From Pholis gunnellus (Eukaryota; Chordata; Actinopteri; Perciformes; Pholidae): DNA of 64,000 bases. Each line of letters begins with the position of its first letter. Positions within the stretch are counted from its first letter, which is position 1. The stretch spans positions 18,937,763 through 19,001,762 of the forward strand of contig OU342822.1 of assembly GCA_910591455.2 (NCBI GenBank), written 5' to 3'. The notes beneath the pieces are model-generated. The model was given only the letters and a program-made list of their open reading frames with translations. It did not search any database and was not told where the DNA came from. Below are positions 46,622 through 59,634 of this stretch, piece by piece. The position numbers were made by a program, and so were the translations under genes.

Positions 46622-49600
46622 TTAGCAGTAGATCGACCAGTAGATGATGTTGAAGAAGAAGTAAGATCCAGGAAAGAGGACCCGGGCGTACTTGTCTATG
46701 ATGTGTGTGTCGATCGAGGCCCTGCTGTAGGCGGTGGAGCCGACGTGGCCGGTGATCTGGTCGCTCTCCATCGCCAGCTGCACCAGCATCCTCTCCCGTT
46801 TTATCCCATTCTCCTCCGGCGGGCCGTAGTTCCCCGTCGTGTAGGCGTCCACCTCACTGTAGCTGGCTGACATCATGTCAGGATGGGCCAAACCACAGGT
46901 ACACGGCAGCTGCAGGTAGACAAAAAGTACTTAAAACACTACGTGTTCACAAAAAACTTGTTAATAATCCAAATCATCTTGGAATTCAAACTGACACTGT
47001 GCAGGTTGTTTTAATTATCTAATCTTGTTTTGGAGAAAATGTGACTTTAACTATGAATAAGACAATAAATTACTTGAATAGATGTCATTTTTGCAGAGCA
47101 GTGACCACCGCAATGCAGCACGAAAAAAGAGTACTTAAAATTGTACAGTTTCACTTAAGAAAAGTAAAAAATATAATATTCAATTTGGCAAATTTAATTC
47201 ACTGCCTATAATTTTTTATTTCAAATTCTGAATATGTACTGGCTCAACAACTGTTATAGTATTTAGGTTAAAATTGTCTTCAGTCTACTGCTAGCGTCTC
47301 TTGAGCAACATGCTAATTAGCATGCTAACGTGTTTACTATTTTCACCATTGCATTTGCTAATTAGCACTTAACACAAAGTACAGCTGAGGCTGATGGGAA
47401 TTTGGCAGGTATGTGGTTTAAAATTAAAATTCTGACCTGACAATAACATTCACAACATCTCCTCTGGAGACCTTAAACATCTGTATCAAAATTTCGGGTT
47501 GCGATATTTCTTTATTGACAGACCAAAGCAACCAACCACACAATATCGTCATCCCTAGAACCACTAGCCTGGTTAAAAAAAGAGGTGCTTTTAAACAATA
47601 ACTTTAGTAAATGCACGTCTTGGCATCTATGAGCGTGGAGATGAGATGACTCGATGCTCACCCTCTCTCGGAGGAGCCTCTCCTTGCGTTCTTGTAGAGT
47701 AGACAGGTAGTTGACGGCAGCGTACTCTATCACCGACAGGAACACAAAGACAAAACTGACCCAGAGGTAAATGTCCACAGCTTTGATGTAGGACACCCTG
47801 GGCATGGAGGCGTTGACTCCAGTGATGATGGTGGACATGGTGAGCACCGTGGTTATACCTGAAGCAGGACAACAAGCGCAGAGAAAGTCAAACCGGCCTC
47901 GTATCTGACGTTGAAGTGATAAACATCTACTTAAGAAGCTGCTATTTGCTCTAAATACAATCGTGGTGGCAGGTATGTACAAATATGGACTTGCACAAAG
48001 TGCCAAATACAAATTCTAGTTGATAAAACTGCCATTTAAAGATGACAGAAGTTGTGGGACTGCCAATATTAGTCCCAATGACGCAGAAGTTGAAGCTTGT
48101 TTAAAGAGTAATTAAATCCCCAATCCCCAACGTATATGTGCAGTGTGTAGTGCAAGTCCAAATCTTGACATTTTAGTGTCTAGTTCAGTTATAAATATGC
48201 ATAGCGACTGGTGGAAACACGGCTATGGCAATTGAATTTTGATATTGGCTGATCTGGAGCCAAGTGATTTATATTAAGGCAGCTTTCGTCACCCCTCTCA
48301 CCGTCCCCTCATATACAACGACTTATGCTAATCGCTAGTGCTAATCCTAATCGCTAACATACATGTAACTAAGTTTTGCATGTAAACTAAAATGTGAGTT
48401 CATACTGTATTTTGTCACTATAACAGCACTTACATAACCATCATCATAATGACAGCCAGCATGCTAGCGATTGGCAATAGCACTAGCGTTTAGCATAAGC
48501 TAATTGAAAGGTTAACACAATCTGAGCTTCTCCTTGATTTGTTGACATAGACCACGTGCTTTAAGTGCATTTTAGTGCACGTGAGTGTTAGCACGTTAGC
48601 TCACTGCTCTCGTACGGCGGATACAGCTGATAATGCCGTCCTGATAGCACCCACGCTCCGGTTCCCCCTCAGGTAAACTCTGTTAGCCCTGTCAGTCGCA
48701 CATAGTTTTCGCTGTTAGCTGCGAGCCGCTGGCTCAACCGTAGCCATTTTGAGAGCAGTTAAGATGCTCCCAATCTTGTATACAGCACCTTTAAATTATT
48801 GTTTTATCTTAATCATCTGTGGGCTTTGAGTGAAACAATATAAAGCTAGAACTAAGCCAGCAAACTAACCACCGCACTAATTAGCTGACAAAGGCCAGGC
48901 ACTGACGCAAATGACGTAATCACGGCCGGCGCGCGGCGCAAGGTCGTGCACCTCTAAATATTTTGCAGCTAAAACAAATTGTTTACAGGATATTCAACCT
49001 TTGTTTCTTTATAATGCTTTTAATACTTGACTTGTTTCTTTACAGGGCTTGTACAAAGGCAATAAAGTAGTCCATTAATATGAGATATGAGTTTATAGAT
49101 AATTACAATCCCTCCTCGCCATTGTGGAGTTTAGTTTATGGCTTTTGCCAGTTACACCTACAGTATATAGCGGGTATAAACCAAGCTTTACCTAGTGGCA
49201 CTCTGGCAGGGACGGCCCTGCGGTCGATCCAGAAGGACACCCAGGACAGCATGACCATCAGAGTGGCGGGGAAGTAGGTCTGCAGCAGGAAAAAGAAGAC
49301 GTGACGCCGCAGAGTGAAGGTGATGTACAGACGGTTGTACCAGCCTGGAAAGGAGAAAAATGTTAAAGGTCACGCAGGTCCAAGTGGCTGTAGGCCTGAA
49401 ATTAGAAGACATCTCTGCACTTCCTGTCAGTACCCGTGCTGCTGTAGAAGGCCAGCCTGGTGGTGGTGTGAAACTTCTGGATGAGGAACTGCGAGAGGGA
49501 AATTCTCTCGTCTGTGTTTAGTGACCTGTTCCCTTCCTTCCAGTACAGCATCAGGTCATCATCTGTATACGCATCTGGAAAGACAAAGAGCTTAAATTAA

Positions 49601-52600
49601 GGATCTTTTGCACAAAAGTGCAGTCTTTTATAAGTATTAAAACAACATTTCCTTGATTTAACATATTCACATAAACATGACAGAAGGATAAATATCTCAA
49701 TGCTTCTGCAGCTACGACAAGACTTTCTACAGAAGTCGCAGGAATGATCAGGGGAGAGGAAAAGCCACATCAAGTTTGATCACATCACGTCACTTACAGC
49801 TCTCTATCTCCAAAGAGCATGTCTGTGTATCGAGAGGGAAGCGACTCAGGTCCATGCTACACATGGATGTGACCGTCACCCTGCAATGACAAAAGAAAGC
49901 TGTGGTGATGTATGCAAGAAAATGTCGCCACATAAATAATCATTTCAGTTTCAGAGGCTACGTGACCGTGACGTTGGTGGAAGTGAATAAATAATAAATA
50001 AAATCAACAGGGATTTGGACATTATTATAATTTATTTACCTACAAAACTTAATTAAACTACAATGCTCTGCTCAAAGCCGCAGGACTCCATTGAGAGAAA
50101 CAGTAATTTACCTTTGGGATTGCAAGACGCACTTAATTCAAGCTCGACGGACACAAAATAAAACCGTCTTTATTGGTCTTTCCACTGTTCCAACAACCAC
50201 CAACTCTGGTTTGAGAGTTTGAAAGACAGATACAACGGGTTTCCCGCCCGTGTTTGTTACGTTCGTGACTTGTCTGCTGGCAATGGAAAAGAAGTCTATT
50301 TTTAGCGAGTTTTCACATGTTTCAAAAGCCCACACGTGCACTCTAATTTTGATTGAAAACGGGTACAAGTCTGTTGATAAAAACTGTAAATAGAGGCTGA
50401 TGGCTTTCCCCTATATGCCCATAATGCACATCTAACCTTTAGCAGAGCATTACCCCTCCACATCCACAGGCACATACTGAGTGGGTCAGCAGAGATTTGG
50501 CTTCCAGCACAGAGATGATAAATGAAAATACATAATCCAGCTCATGGGACAAGACACTGCATCCTCACCCACCAATCTGCCTTTAGTCTGGGAAATCTCT
50601 CTCCAACCAGCACCAACCCCACACAGATTAACCCCGACCATGTGATGAGTACGCGTAAATCTACCACTTAACCATCCAGCTACTATTCCCTCATTTAGAT
50701 ACAACAATGCCCCCGCTATCAATAGTGAATGCTGATTTGCAGATGTTGATGTCATCAGTTTGTTTCCGGTCCATCAGGACGTCGGTGTCACAACAGGAGG
50801 CAGATGGCCAGCAGCAAATCTCCGCCGGGCTCTGTTATGTGGATTACAAAATCAGCTATCTTGGCCCTGAGCCTCCTATCGCTCGCCAAAATTACGAGGT
50901 CTTGCTCGGCGGGCATTAGCGGCCATAATTGGCAGAATGTTATCCCCTTAAATACACATCTTGTACCGTGGCAGGGCAGCCAACGGCAGTTACATCCCTG
51001 AACACCCACTAACATCCTAACCTGCCCCACTTTAGAGGTATCGCATGTACTGCATGTATCCAGTACTAAAACATCTTAAAATGCATAATGTGAAACTGTA
51101 GTTTACAGTACATTTGGGCTTTTCATAGTAGGGCTGGATGATATGGAGAAAATCAAATGTCACAATATTTTTGACCAAATACCTCGATATCGATATTGTA
51201 TTGTACGATATTGTAGATTTGACTATTGGTGCTTTCAAAAAATATTCACTAGAGGATGAAATCTGCTGTTTCTGGGACCAAAAAGCCAGAAATATTTTGA
51301 AGGTTTTCTCATGGAGTAATCAAGAATATCCCAAAACTATCTAAATAATACAAATCAGAACTGTAATTTAAAGTCTGTCGTGCATTAATAAAACGTTCTA
51401 TGCGTGCCGATTGATTGGTGGACATATAATGATAATGACATTTAAAAAAAGAAAAAAACATTAGTATTGTTAATATAATGTTTAAGTGAATAAAGGAAAA
51501 TAATAGAACAGCTACAAGGGTTTTACTAAACCGATAATAATGATTAATAATAATTGAATTACTTGTAATTAGTTACCTGTACTTAAAAATAATAAAGCCT
51601 TTAATAATAATCCTGTTCAAATGGTTAATAATGAAATGGTAATTAATTCCTGAATAACTCTCTGTCCTGGATTATATAGTAGATATAGTATGTTATATTT
51701 AATCCTCAGATATCTGTGAATCTAGATCCCGATTAACATTGAATGTGTTGCTGAGCAGCACAAAACTAATGACACATTCATCTCTGATAACATACATATT
51801 AGTTACTATTCCTTTAGTCAGCAGTAGGATTATTTTCTTATTATTCTCGGTTCCCCTCGTGTCAAGTAAAGCATCATCATACAAAACTAACAAGTTACTG
51901 CTGATGTTTGGGAATCCACCTTATTTACCTTATTTAAACGTGAAAGATAGGCCTAGTCGACTTATTAAAAGAATGCAGCTTGTTTACGTGAGCCCTATTC
52001 ACACGGGACTAGTATAACCTGGAGACCTGTCGTAGTTTATAATAATTAAAGAGGTCGAGTTGTTTCACACTGTGTATGTTTCGTGCCGGGCCCGGCTGAC
52101 AGGCGTGATTTACCGGAGGCTGTAGAGGACTTTGCCGTCTGGGTAAACTCGCAGCATGACGTTTTCAGTGGTGGTGTCGTGGGTGAAGGACTTCTTAGAG
52201 TGGACGAAGAACATGTCCGGCACCCAGATCTTCTTCACCAGGCGGCCATCGAAGGTCATGCTCAGGTTGTTGTTGCTTCTGAAGGACAGACGTTCATCTT
52301 TCCAGTAGTGCCTCAAATACAGCGTCATAGTAAAGTCCTTAAACAGGGATAGACGTGTCCGTTACGTTGTTATCTCAGCCAACGACATCTTCTTACTCAC
52401 GGTTTGCTCCAGACATACCATGTCGACCTCTGAGATAGCATCCAAACTTTCAACCTGGACATCCACTCCAACAGGGACGGCAGGCCCTATAACGAAATAC
52501 TAAGCTTTGATTCACAGTCGTGTTGACGTGTCTGTTAAAATACAACAGTGGACAGTTTCAGATCAGGCAGACTTGGCAACAAGATGACGTTATTAAGAGC

Positions 52601-55600
52601 TCCAGGAAAACAAGTTGCATTACACCAACCTTTCCACTTTAGCCAAGCGTAAAAAAAAAGGTTTGCGATATTTGGTCTTTTAGAATTTCCGGCAATTCAA
52701 TGTTTTTTAAGCGCAAATTCAAAATGTGCATAAAAACAGGTGGGTGGGAATGCACTTACTCACTGCCACCTGCTAGTAATAGTTCCAGGAGTAATGGTTT
52801 GTCAGCCTGGCGCAAGTTTTTCTTTTTGTTTTCATGAGAGTGAAGCATTTGTCTGCTGCTTTTTTTTGTTGCTGAGCGACTTTTTCCGCTCTATGCGCCT
52901 CGCTTTGTTGCAGGAGCGCCCTGAACGCTTTGAGTTGAAAAAAAATCTGTGTCGTGTTAGCAACAATAAAACATTTTACAAAGGCATTGAACTGCAAAAC
53001 TCTCTCTGTCTGAGCAGAGCCAACGAGTGCGGATTTTAAACTGTCAGGATTATCTGTGTTTATTTGGAGGTTGTGACTCCTTTTTGTGCTTTTCCTTCAA
53101 ACAATGACTTTCATCCAAATCCCCATCAATGCAGTCGGGTGCAGATTTCCCAAACAATGGCACAGAAGGCAGCGGACTGAGTACTCTAATCCTAATTGCA
53201 TGCTGTTTTCTTTCATCTGTTTTTTGTTGCTTTTGTTGATGTTGTTTTAGTGTTTATTGTTGTGACATTCAATTTAACCTGTACAGTTACCTTGTACAGT
53301 TTTTATAAGATGCTATGATTGATACGATAATGGCTCACGATCTCAAACTGTCTCGCATTGAGGTATTTGTTCCCACCAGTTGTGTGAAGATATTATTTTG
53401 TTCATTATGAAACTTTGGCTGCATTAGACAATGTTAATGTGGTGGAAACCATGTCTGAAACTCATGCAACATATATGATATAAATGAGTCGACTTTGGGT
53501 ATTGAACATTCAAATCGTATTTGAATCCAAACACTTCTGATTTGGGTACAGCCTTAGTGTTTACTGACTCCTGTCATTTTGCATAAGTGGCGTTAAAGGA
53601 CACCTAACCCTAACCTGCAGAAAGACTCAGAAACAAACAGAAATGCAGTTTCTTTTATCACCGGCCTCTTGTTCACGTTTTTTCTCTGCTGTTTCATGCT
53701 GGGCAGGTAGCGTGCAGTGAGAGCAGTGAGACTCACACGGCCATGTGAAAAGAGAAACGCATCGATGAGCTTAAACTTCTGCAAAGGTTAAATATGTTTC
53801 TGTGGATGTACCAGGAAAGGTGTTCCCAGTTCACGCAGGTTTCAGAGAACCTGCGTGACAAACAAGCTGATTGGTTAAAGCCAACCAGCTGTCAGACGGA
53901 ATGGCTCACTGGAGCTTGCACTCACAGTACGGGCTTACCATTAAAAAAACATTCTTACTCAATTAACAACAATAAAAACCGAGTAAAGGTTTTGAAATTA
54001 TAGGTGAAATGCAAGTGTGAGAATTTACAAAGCCCCCCGATTCTGTCTTTGAGCAGTGTGGCAGATTAGAATGGGAGTTATTGAAACCTAACGCTACAGA
54101 CTGTGGCTGCGTGGTAACTACTCACTGGTGCATGATTTAGGCATAATCCCGCTCCGTTATGTCATCTTTACAAGCCAGCGCCAGACACAAATGACCTGGG
54201 CTTGGGTTTGCTGTACAGTCTAAAAGAACACTTGATGTGGCTAATGAAGGAATTCAAACTGAAGCATCTTTGAGTAGAGTTGATCCATTTATAAGATGAA
54301 CCTCCTTACCTCCGAATCCTGGTCGCATTGTAAAGTCGTGGTCGTCTATACTCAGCAGCTGCTCCGACTTCGGACCCCAGACTTTAGTTTTATCTGGACT
54401 CCTCTTGAAAATGGGGCTGATGGAAATGTTTGAAAAACGACAATTAAAGAGTTAATTTATTAACCACCAAGACCACTAAGACAGACGAGGGATTCAGTGT
54501 TATTGAGTGCTGCAGGAATGAGTCCTAAAAACGTCCTGCTCCTTCTTCCTGAAGTCAGGTTAGTCAGGTTGGTTCGATGCATTAAAGTTTTGTTCTACGA
54601 CATTAAATAAGCCAGGAAATATCCCTCTGAAGCTTTTACGTGTCTTAAAAAAGGCGGTTGCTCAAGTGTCTAAATGAGACTCATCCTTTAGCTGAGTGAT
54701 GGTGACGCGAAGTCATGTGACCGTGGTGGAGCTCTTTTATAGCCTAACGTATACGGCTCTGGTAGCAGCAGCGACCTGTCAATCACAGCATCCCCTGCTT
54801 TATGGTCTGTTTGACTCTAAATGGACCATAATTTACTAAATGAACATCATGCTGTATTGAAGAAGACTTGGAACTAGAGATTGAGACCATAAACTCATGT
54901 TTAGTGCAAAATATAAATCAACTGCCAGATTTGTCTATAACACAGGGCTCCATCAATACAGCATCCTGACCCAGCCCTAATAATAAACCCTAATCTCTAA
55001 GTGGACAATAGTGCAAATTCCCTAAAAGATTGCACAAATGACATGCAGTCAAACTTTACCCAGTTGCAGATAATCCAGTTTGGGTGGACAGGTGTTGTAG
55101 TCTAATTGTGAGTGTTTGAACATGTGGACGGCTGCTGGCAGTGACAGTAACGAATGCTTCTCTTAAGCCTCTTTCAAACCACCGTCGCTATTTAGCAACT
55201 AATCAAGGTTTTACTGCTAATAAGCTCTCCTATGTCGTGAACACCTGGGAGACTTTGTGCATTGTAGCTTGTTGTTTATGAGTTGATGCAGCACAGGCGA
55301 AATAATCTTATGAATTTCCTGATTCTGAGGGATAAGAATGGATTATGTTGGGTTTAGTAAAATACATGGAAGCGGCCCATCCTCCTAGATACTGCAAACA
55401 ATAGTGTGATTAAAATGTTGACCATGTGCCTCTAAATCCACGATGCTTTAATCTCCGCTATGAGATCCTCCTTTCTAGCCCCTGTTATCGATCTAATTGG
55501 ACTAAATAACGAACAATGACGTGCGTCATACCTGACAATCTTGCGACTGGATCCTTCTGTCGAAGGCATTTCTCTTTTTGATCTGAAAGGGGGGGGGAAA

Positions 55601-58600
55601 CAGTTTTACGCAAGCGTTACGCAATATTTAATAGCACTGACGCTGAATTGGGTGAAAGTGATCTTCAAGTATGTGGGGCGCGTTGTAAAACCAGAATAAA
55701 GATTTAGGAAGTTTGTGATATGATAGTATCCGTCTTATCCCTTAACATGAAAAACATGAACTCTACAACAAAGGAGGGAAAAGCTAATGAAATAATATTC
55801 AAGGTACGAGTCTGTTAGAGCATATCTCAAATAATAACGAACCCTTCAGCATAATATTTTGTGTGCTTATTTACCTACTCTACTTCTCTCTTGATTTATT
55901 CTCTCAGTAAACATTGTAAACATGAGTTTATGGTCTCAATCTCTAGTTTCAAGTCTTCTTCAATACAGCATGATGTTCATTTAGTACATTATGGTCCATT
56001 TAGAGTCAAACAGACCATAAAGCAGGGTGTGCTTTAGGGCGGGGCTACACAGTGATTAACAGGTCGCTACCACAGCGTTGTCCTGTCTGGGAGTTGTGAT
56101 TTTATGTTAGAAATTTAACCCTTTCACAGTGTGTTTTCGTGTCTCCACCCTCTAGTGTCACTAGAAAACTAAAAACAAGAAAGAGAACTCGGCCCACAAA
56201 CGAACGGGTGACTATGTCCACTTGTTATATACAGACCACTCTCTGCTTCGCTACCCTGATGGTGCTCATACCTTAACTCATCAGTTCGGACGCAGTGAAA
56301 CTGAGAAATGATTAAGCGTGTGATTGAGCACAGACAAAGAGGTCAAAGAGCTGACGGGCCGTCAGGGCACCGTCTGCTTCACTTCACGGCCTGTGACCCT
56401 AAAACTGAGTTGACTTGAGGACACTGAGTAGATTAACGTCAGATTGCTTGACACCATACATTGAAATGCACAGTCCGGGACATACCACGGAGCCAAGCAG
56501 TGTAATTCCTCGGGTTTCTGTCAACTGCAGGCCAGGACAAACTAAATGAAAAAGGCTTTTAGCTCTGGGAAAGTGAACATGCGTATTGCATACACTTCTT
56601 AAATGCTCATATGTTTTCTGAAACCATGATTCAAAAGGTCGAGATATTGCAACCTGAAAATGAGCACGACATGTTCCCTTGGACACTTTGTTAAAAAGCG
56701 AGCAGACATGCCGTCATACTGCGTGCTGGCCTTGTCTGCTCTCATTTGCTTGGCTTTTTGTCTGTTTGTCAGATTATGTCTCATCTGGTTTTACCAGAAA
56801 CAGTTCAGAATGGAGAAAACCCCCACAGAGTGTCCCTTCACTGTATCCGTGGTTTACACAGCTACGCCCGTATAGGAGACTAGCTTCTCCCGTTAAGTCT
56901 TTTAACTTCAATGGGAGAAGTTTTACCGTCTGTAATGTAGGCTAATGTGATCTTATGTTGCCATGCTTTAACTGCCTGATGCTGATTGTCTGCTTGACAT
57001 TCTTTTGTTTTAATTCTATAGCTTCATCATTCCCGTTCTCCATTTATGCTTAAAAAGTTTAAAAGCATAAGTTTACATTATTAGTAGCCTGGGTAACATC
57101 TTAATTTCCAGGAGCTGCTGTCAATAAAACCCTCCAATATCTGCACTAAACTTCACACCCAGGTGCTGCACCATCATGTTACTTTGACACTAAAACTAAA
57201 AGTAGCAGCAGCACAAGTGGAGAAGATCCATGAAGCTGGTGAACTGACACAGGGAAGTCACCCCGCCTGCCAACAGCTCACTCACATGAACACCAGTTCA
57301 TTATGCCGAGGGAAGTAACTCTGGATTCAGCTATTAGTGCATTTTTTATTAATTTTAGGACCTATTGATTTAAATAAGAGCTATTTAAGTGTGTGTACTG
57401 GAAAGAAGATTAATCTCAGAACTAGACTAGCCGCCTTGGACATTTGTGGGACGTTATCATAATTGGTGTATCAAACGTTACGTCACAGTGACCTTTGAAC
57501 ACTTGAGTTCAGGTTGACGTTTGTGCCAAATTTATATAAATTCCCTGAAAGGGGTTCCTGATAGATTGCGTTCACGAGAACGGACATACGCACGGACGGA
57601 CAACCTGAAAACGTAATGGCTCGTAATGGAGATGTAAAACAAATGTAAGTCAATGGGCAGAATTTGGGTCCGATGGCGTCACGTGATGGACCATGAAGTT
57701 GTAATTCTACGGTTTTGCCAATAAGGAAGTTGTCTTTAAAGCTCAAAATTGAATTGGATTGATTTATTGCTAACAAATTCATATTTCATGTGTAAGAGAA
57801 GGAATGTGTTATTTTCTCTAAATGTGATTAAACACAGCGTCTAGTCGCTGTATAGAGCAGCAATGTTAAAGTAAAGTACATTTCCAGTAAATAAGCTTCT
57901 CAAATCCCAAACTGTATCTTCTGACAGATGCACAGCAGAAAGACAGAATTAAACGTTTTACATTTGCGTTTTACTGGAAATCACATTTCATTGCTGACCT
58001 TCCTTCTGCCCGGCTAACCTTTCTCAAAGCCACAACAATAGCAATAATTCAGAAAGCGCATTAACACGCTTAGATTACAGGTTACGTAATCAGAGTAAGT
58101 GATTTCTCTAACCAGCCACACGTCACCTTTTGTTGCTGTCAGCTGAAAAATGGAGCTTTGATTACCGAGCGTGCACAGTCACCGGTGTTTTTCTGCTCGT
58201 GAATAGCCGTGATTGGGTGTGTGTGACGTGGTCTGTCATGGCAGGTGTATTGCTGAGGACCAAAGGAAGCTCAGTGTCGGGAGTGAAGCCGTTTGTATGA
58301 GCGGTTCTCAAGAAAGCTGCAAGGAGCAACAAGCATTCGGCTCGCTGTCAACAGACATGGTTCAGGCACTAGTTTACTTGAATGAATGAAAAGGGCTTTC
58401 AGGCATTCAAAATCTATCTGGGATACCTTTTACATCTAATAATATACTGCATATGTACAATATTAACACATGACAATAGTGTGTTTGGTGTATGTTTATT
58501 ATTATAACTTAAATAATACTACAAAATCAGATTTGTAATAATGTAATCAACGTAATACCAAGCTAAGTCAATGACGGTCTGAACAGCTAATTTGTCTAAT

Positions 58601-59634
58601 GATTTTTTGCAATTTAGTTTAAAAATTCAGTTGTTGAGAATATAGCCAGATATATTAAACCCATAGAAGCTCTTTGGGAGCATCAAACTGATGCTTTCCC
58701 TAAATCAGAATGTACTACTTTCATCACTGGTCACCACCGTGAGAAAAAGAGATCTGAGATCTGACTTTTAAATGGAAAACAATCCCAAAACAGTCAAGAG
58801 GGTTAACTTAACTAAAATCCCCTCTCAGCAGTTGCTTGATAGTTGTGTTAATATTATTCTCTTTGCAGGTCAAGAATGACGCTCAAATGAAAACATGGCT
58901 GCAAGAGGACATTTGCGCAAACAGACACTGAAATTAGCAGTTAAAATAAGAGGATATATGAAACGTGATAGTGTTAAGGCAGGCAGCAGTAGCAGCCATG
59001 CATGAGAGGCTCACACATCAACAGACCTCAAACAGCAGCGTGTTGAATGGCTGAATAACAGTAATGATTTATAACAAAGTAATAGTACGTATATTAGAGA
59101 TAAATCATTAAGTAAAACCAGAGCGGTTCATCTAAAATTTGAATTCCAAATGATGAAGATCGTGTGATACGGACGAAAGTTCCCAACAAGCCTGTAAGTG
59201 GACCTTGAGTTGAGATTGTCAACTGCTGTTTCCAGGCTAAAGAATGAACTGTTTAATTCAACAGTATAATCTGGAATAGACTCATTTATTTTGTCGTTTT
59301 TCCAAACGCAGATCAGTTTGTTTCACCTTCTTGGATGAAGATGTATTTTTTTGGAGCTGCTGGGTTGATCTGCCACTTCATCATCCGGAAAATAATTAGT
59401 GGGTTTAATCATATTGCAGGACTGTTGAGTGTGAAATCAAAGATTTTACAAACGATTTGTTTTATCTTTACACGTATTTACGCACGGCACATGAGAAGTC
59501 AGCCAAGCCTCTCCTGCACAATGAACTGACCTGACATTTAGGCATGGCTGCAGCACTTGTCCCTTCGGACGCGTCTGTCCGGACACACCGGCCATCCAAA
59601 CCAGCAGGAAGAGCAGCACCACATCCGTGTGCAT
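46622..59634 (-). CDS. gabrr1: GABA-A receptor rho subunit (rho-1 type)
   Basis: Cys-loop GABA-gated chloride channel subunit of the plasma membrane, prominent in retina. Ten exons on the minus strand give 471 aa: 59531-59634, 55532-55582, 54310-54416, 52419-52486, 52114-52337, 49798-49880, 49434-49574, 49192-49344, 47662-47858, 46622-46909. A signal peptide (HTDVVLLFLLVWMAGVSG) is followed by a short variable stretch, then DDHDFTMRPGFGGPAVPVGV. The Cys-loop is CSMDLSRFPLDTQTC. TM1 holds QTYFPATLMVMLSWVSFW, TM2 ITTVLTMSTIITGV, TM3 AVDIYLWVSFVFVFLSV and TM4 FPGSYFFFNIIYWSIYC. Sequons occur at NLS and NRS in the ectodomain. The loop phrases LPCTCGL and PPEENGIKRERMLVQLA resemble rho-1 more than rho-2 or rho-3. 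The start at 59634 gives a proper signal peptide; an in-frame ATG at 59670 would add 12 polar residues. Rho family is certain, rho-1 likely. Confidence 0.93.
47285..47445. repeat. Interspersed repeat (GCTAATTAGCATGCTAAC type)
   Basis: In a gabrr1 intron. CATGCTAATTAGCATGCTAAC and CAGCTGAGGCTGATGGGAAT (the first quoted one base long of the palindrome) are phrases of a widespread percomorph repeat. Confidence 0.5.
48250..48800. repeat. Probable interspersed repeat in gabrr1 intron
   Basis: Several GCTAATCGCTA/GCTAGCG-rich phrases, then GCTGTTAGCTGCGAGCCGCT and a CAGCACCTTTAA end. The wording is typical of teleost repeats. Boundaries are approximate and the class is unknown. Confidence 0.4.
50750..51010. 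other. Complex unique intronic sequence, possible conserved non-coding element
   Basis: Balanced composition, no repeat wording and no open exon. AATCAGCTATCTTGGCCCTG, GCTCGCCAAAATTACGAGG and AGCGGCCATAATTGGCAG contrast with the AT-rich or repetitive flanks. CATAATTGG is homeodomain-like. Conservation is guessed, not shown. Confidence 0.35.
51123..51250. repeat. Interspersed repeat (GGCTGGATGATATGGAGAAAA type)
   Basis: GGGCTGGATGATATGGAGAA, then ACCTCGATATCGATATTGTA, is a very common fish transposon-end phrase, here in gabrr1 intron 5 (between exons 5 and 6). Confidence 0.6.
53831..53858. repeat. Perfect 11-bp inverted repeat (stem-loop)
   Basis: TCACGCAGGTT, six-base loop TCAGAG, then AACCTGCGTGA, in gabrr1 intron 4 (between exons 4 and 3 by coordinate). 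Confidence 0.9.
54765..54906 (-). repeat. Dispersed repeat family R1, gabrr1 intron 2 copy
   Basis: Minus-oriented: CCCTGCTTTATGGTCTG, GAACATCATGCTGTATTGAA and GAGACCATAAACTCATG. It lacks the CTCF-like end. Sequence to its left (54495-54545, GAGTGCTGCAGGAATGAGTC) is also found left of the 20340 copy, so the true element may be longer. Confidence 0.85.
55876..56075 (+). repeat. Dispersed repeat family R1, gabrr1 intron 1 copy
   Basis: Plus-oriented: CTACTTCTCTCTTGATTTAT, ATGAGTTTATGGTCTCAATC and GTGATTAACAGGTCGC. It pairs as an inverted repeat with the copy at 54765-54906. Confidence 0.85.
57485..57620. repeat. Interspersed repeat (GTGCCAAATTTATATAAATT type)
   Basis: In gabrr1 intron 1. GTTTGTGCCAAATTT, AAATTCCCTGAAAGGGGTTC and ACGGACGGACAACCTGAAAA are hallmarks of a repeat seen throughout teleost introns. 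Confidence 0.6.
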
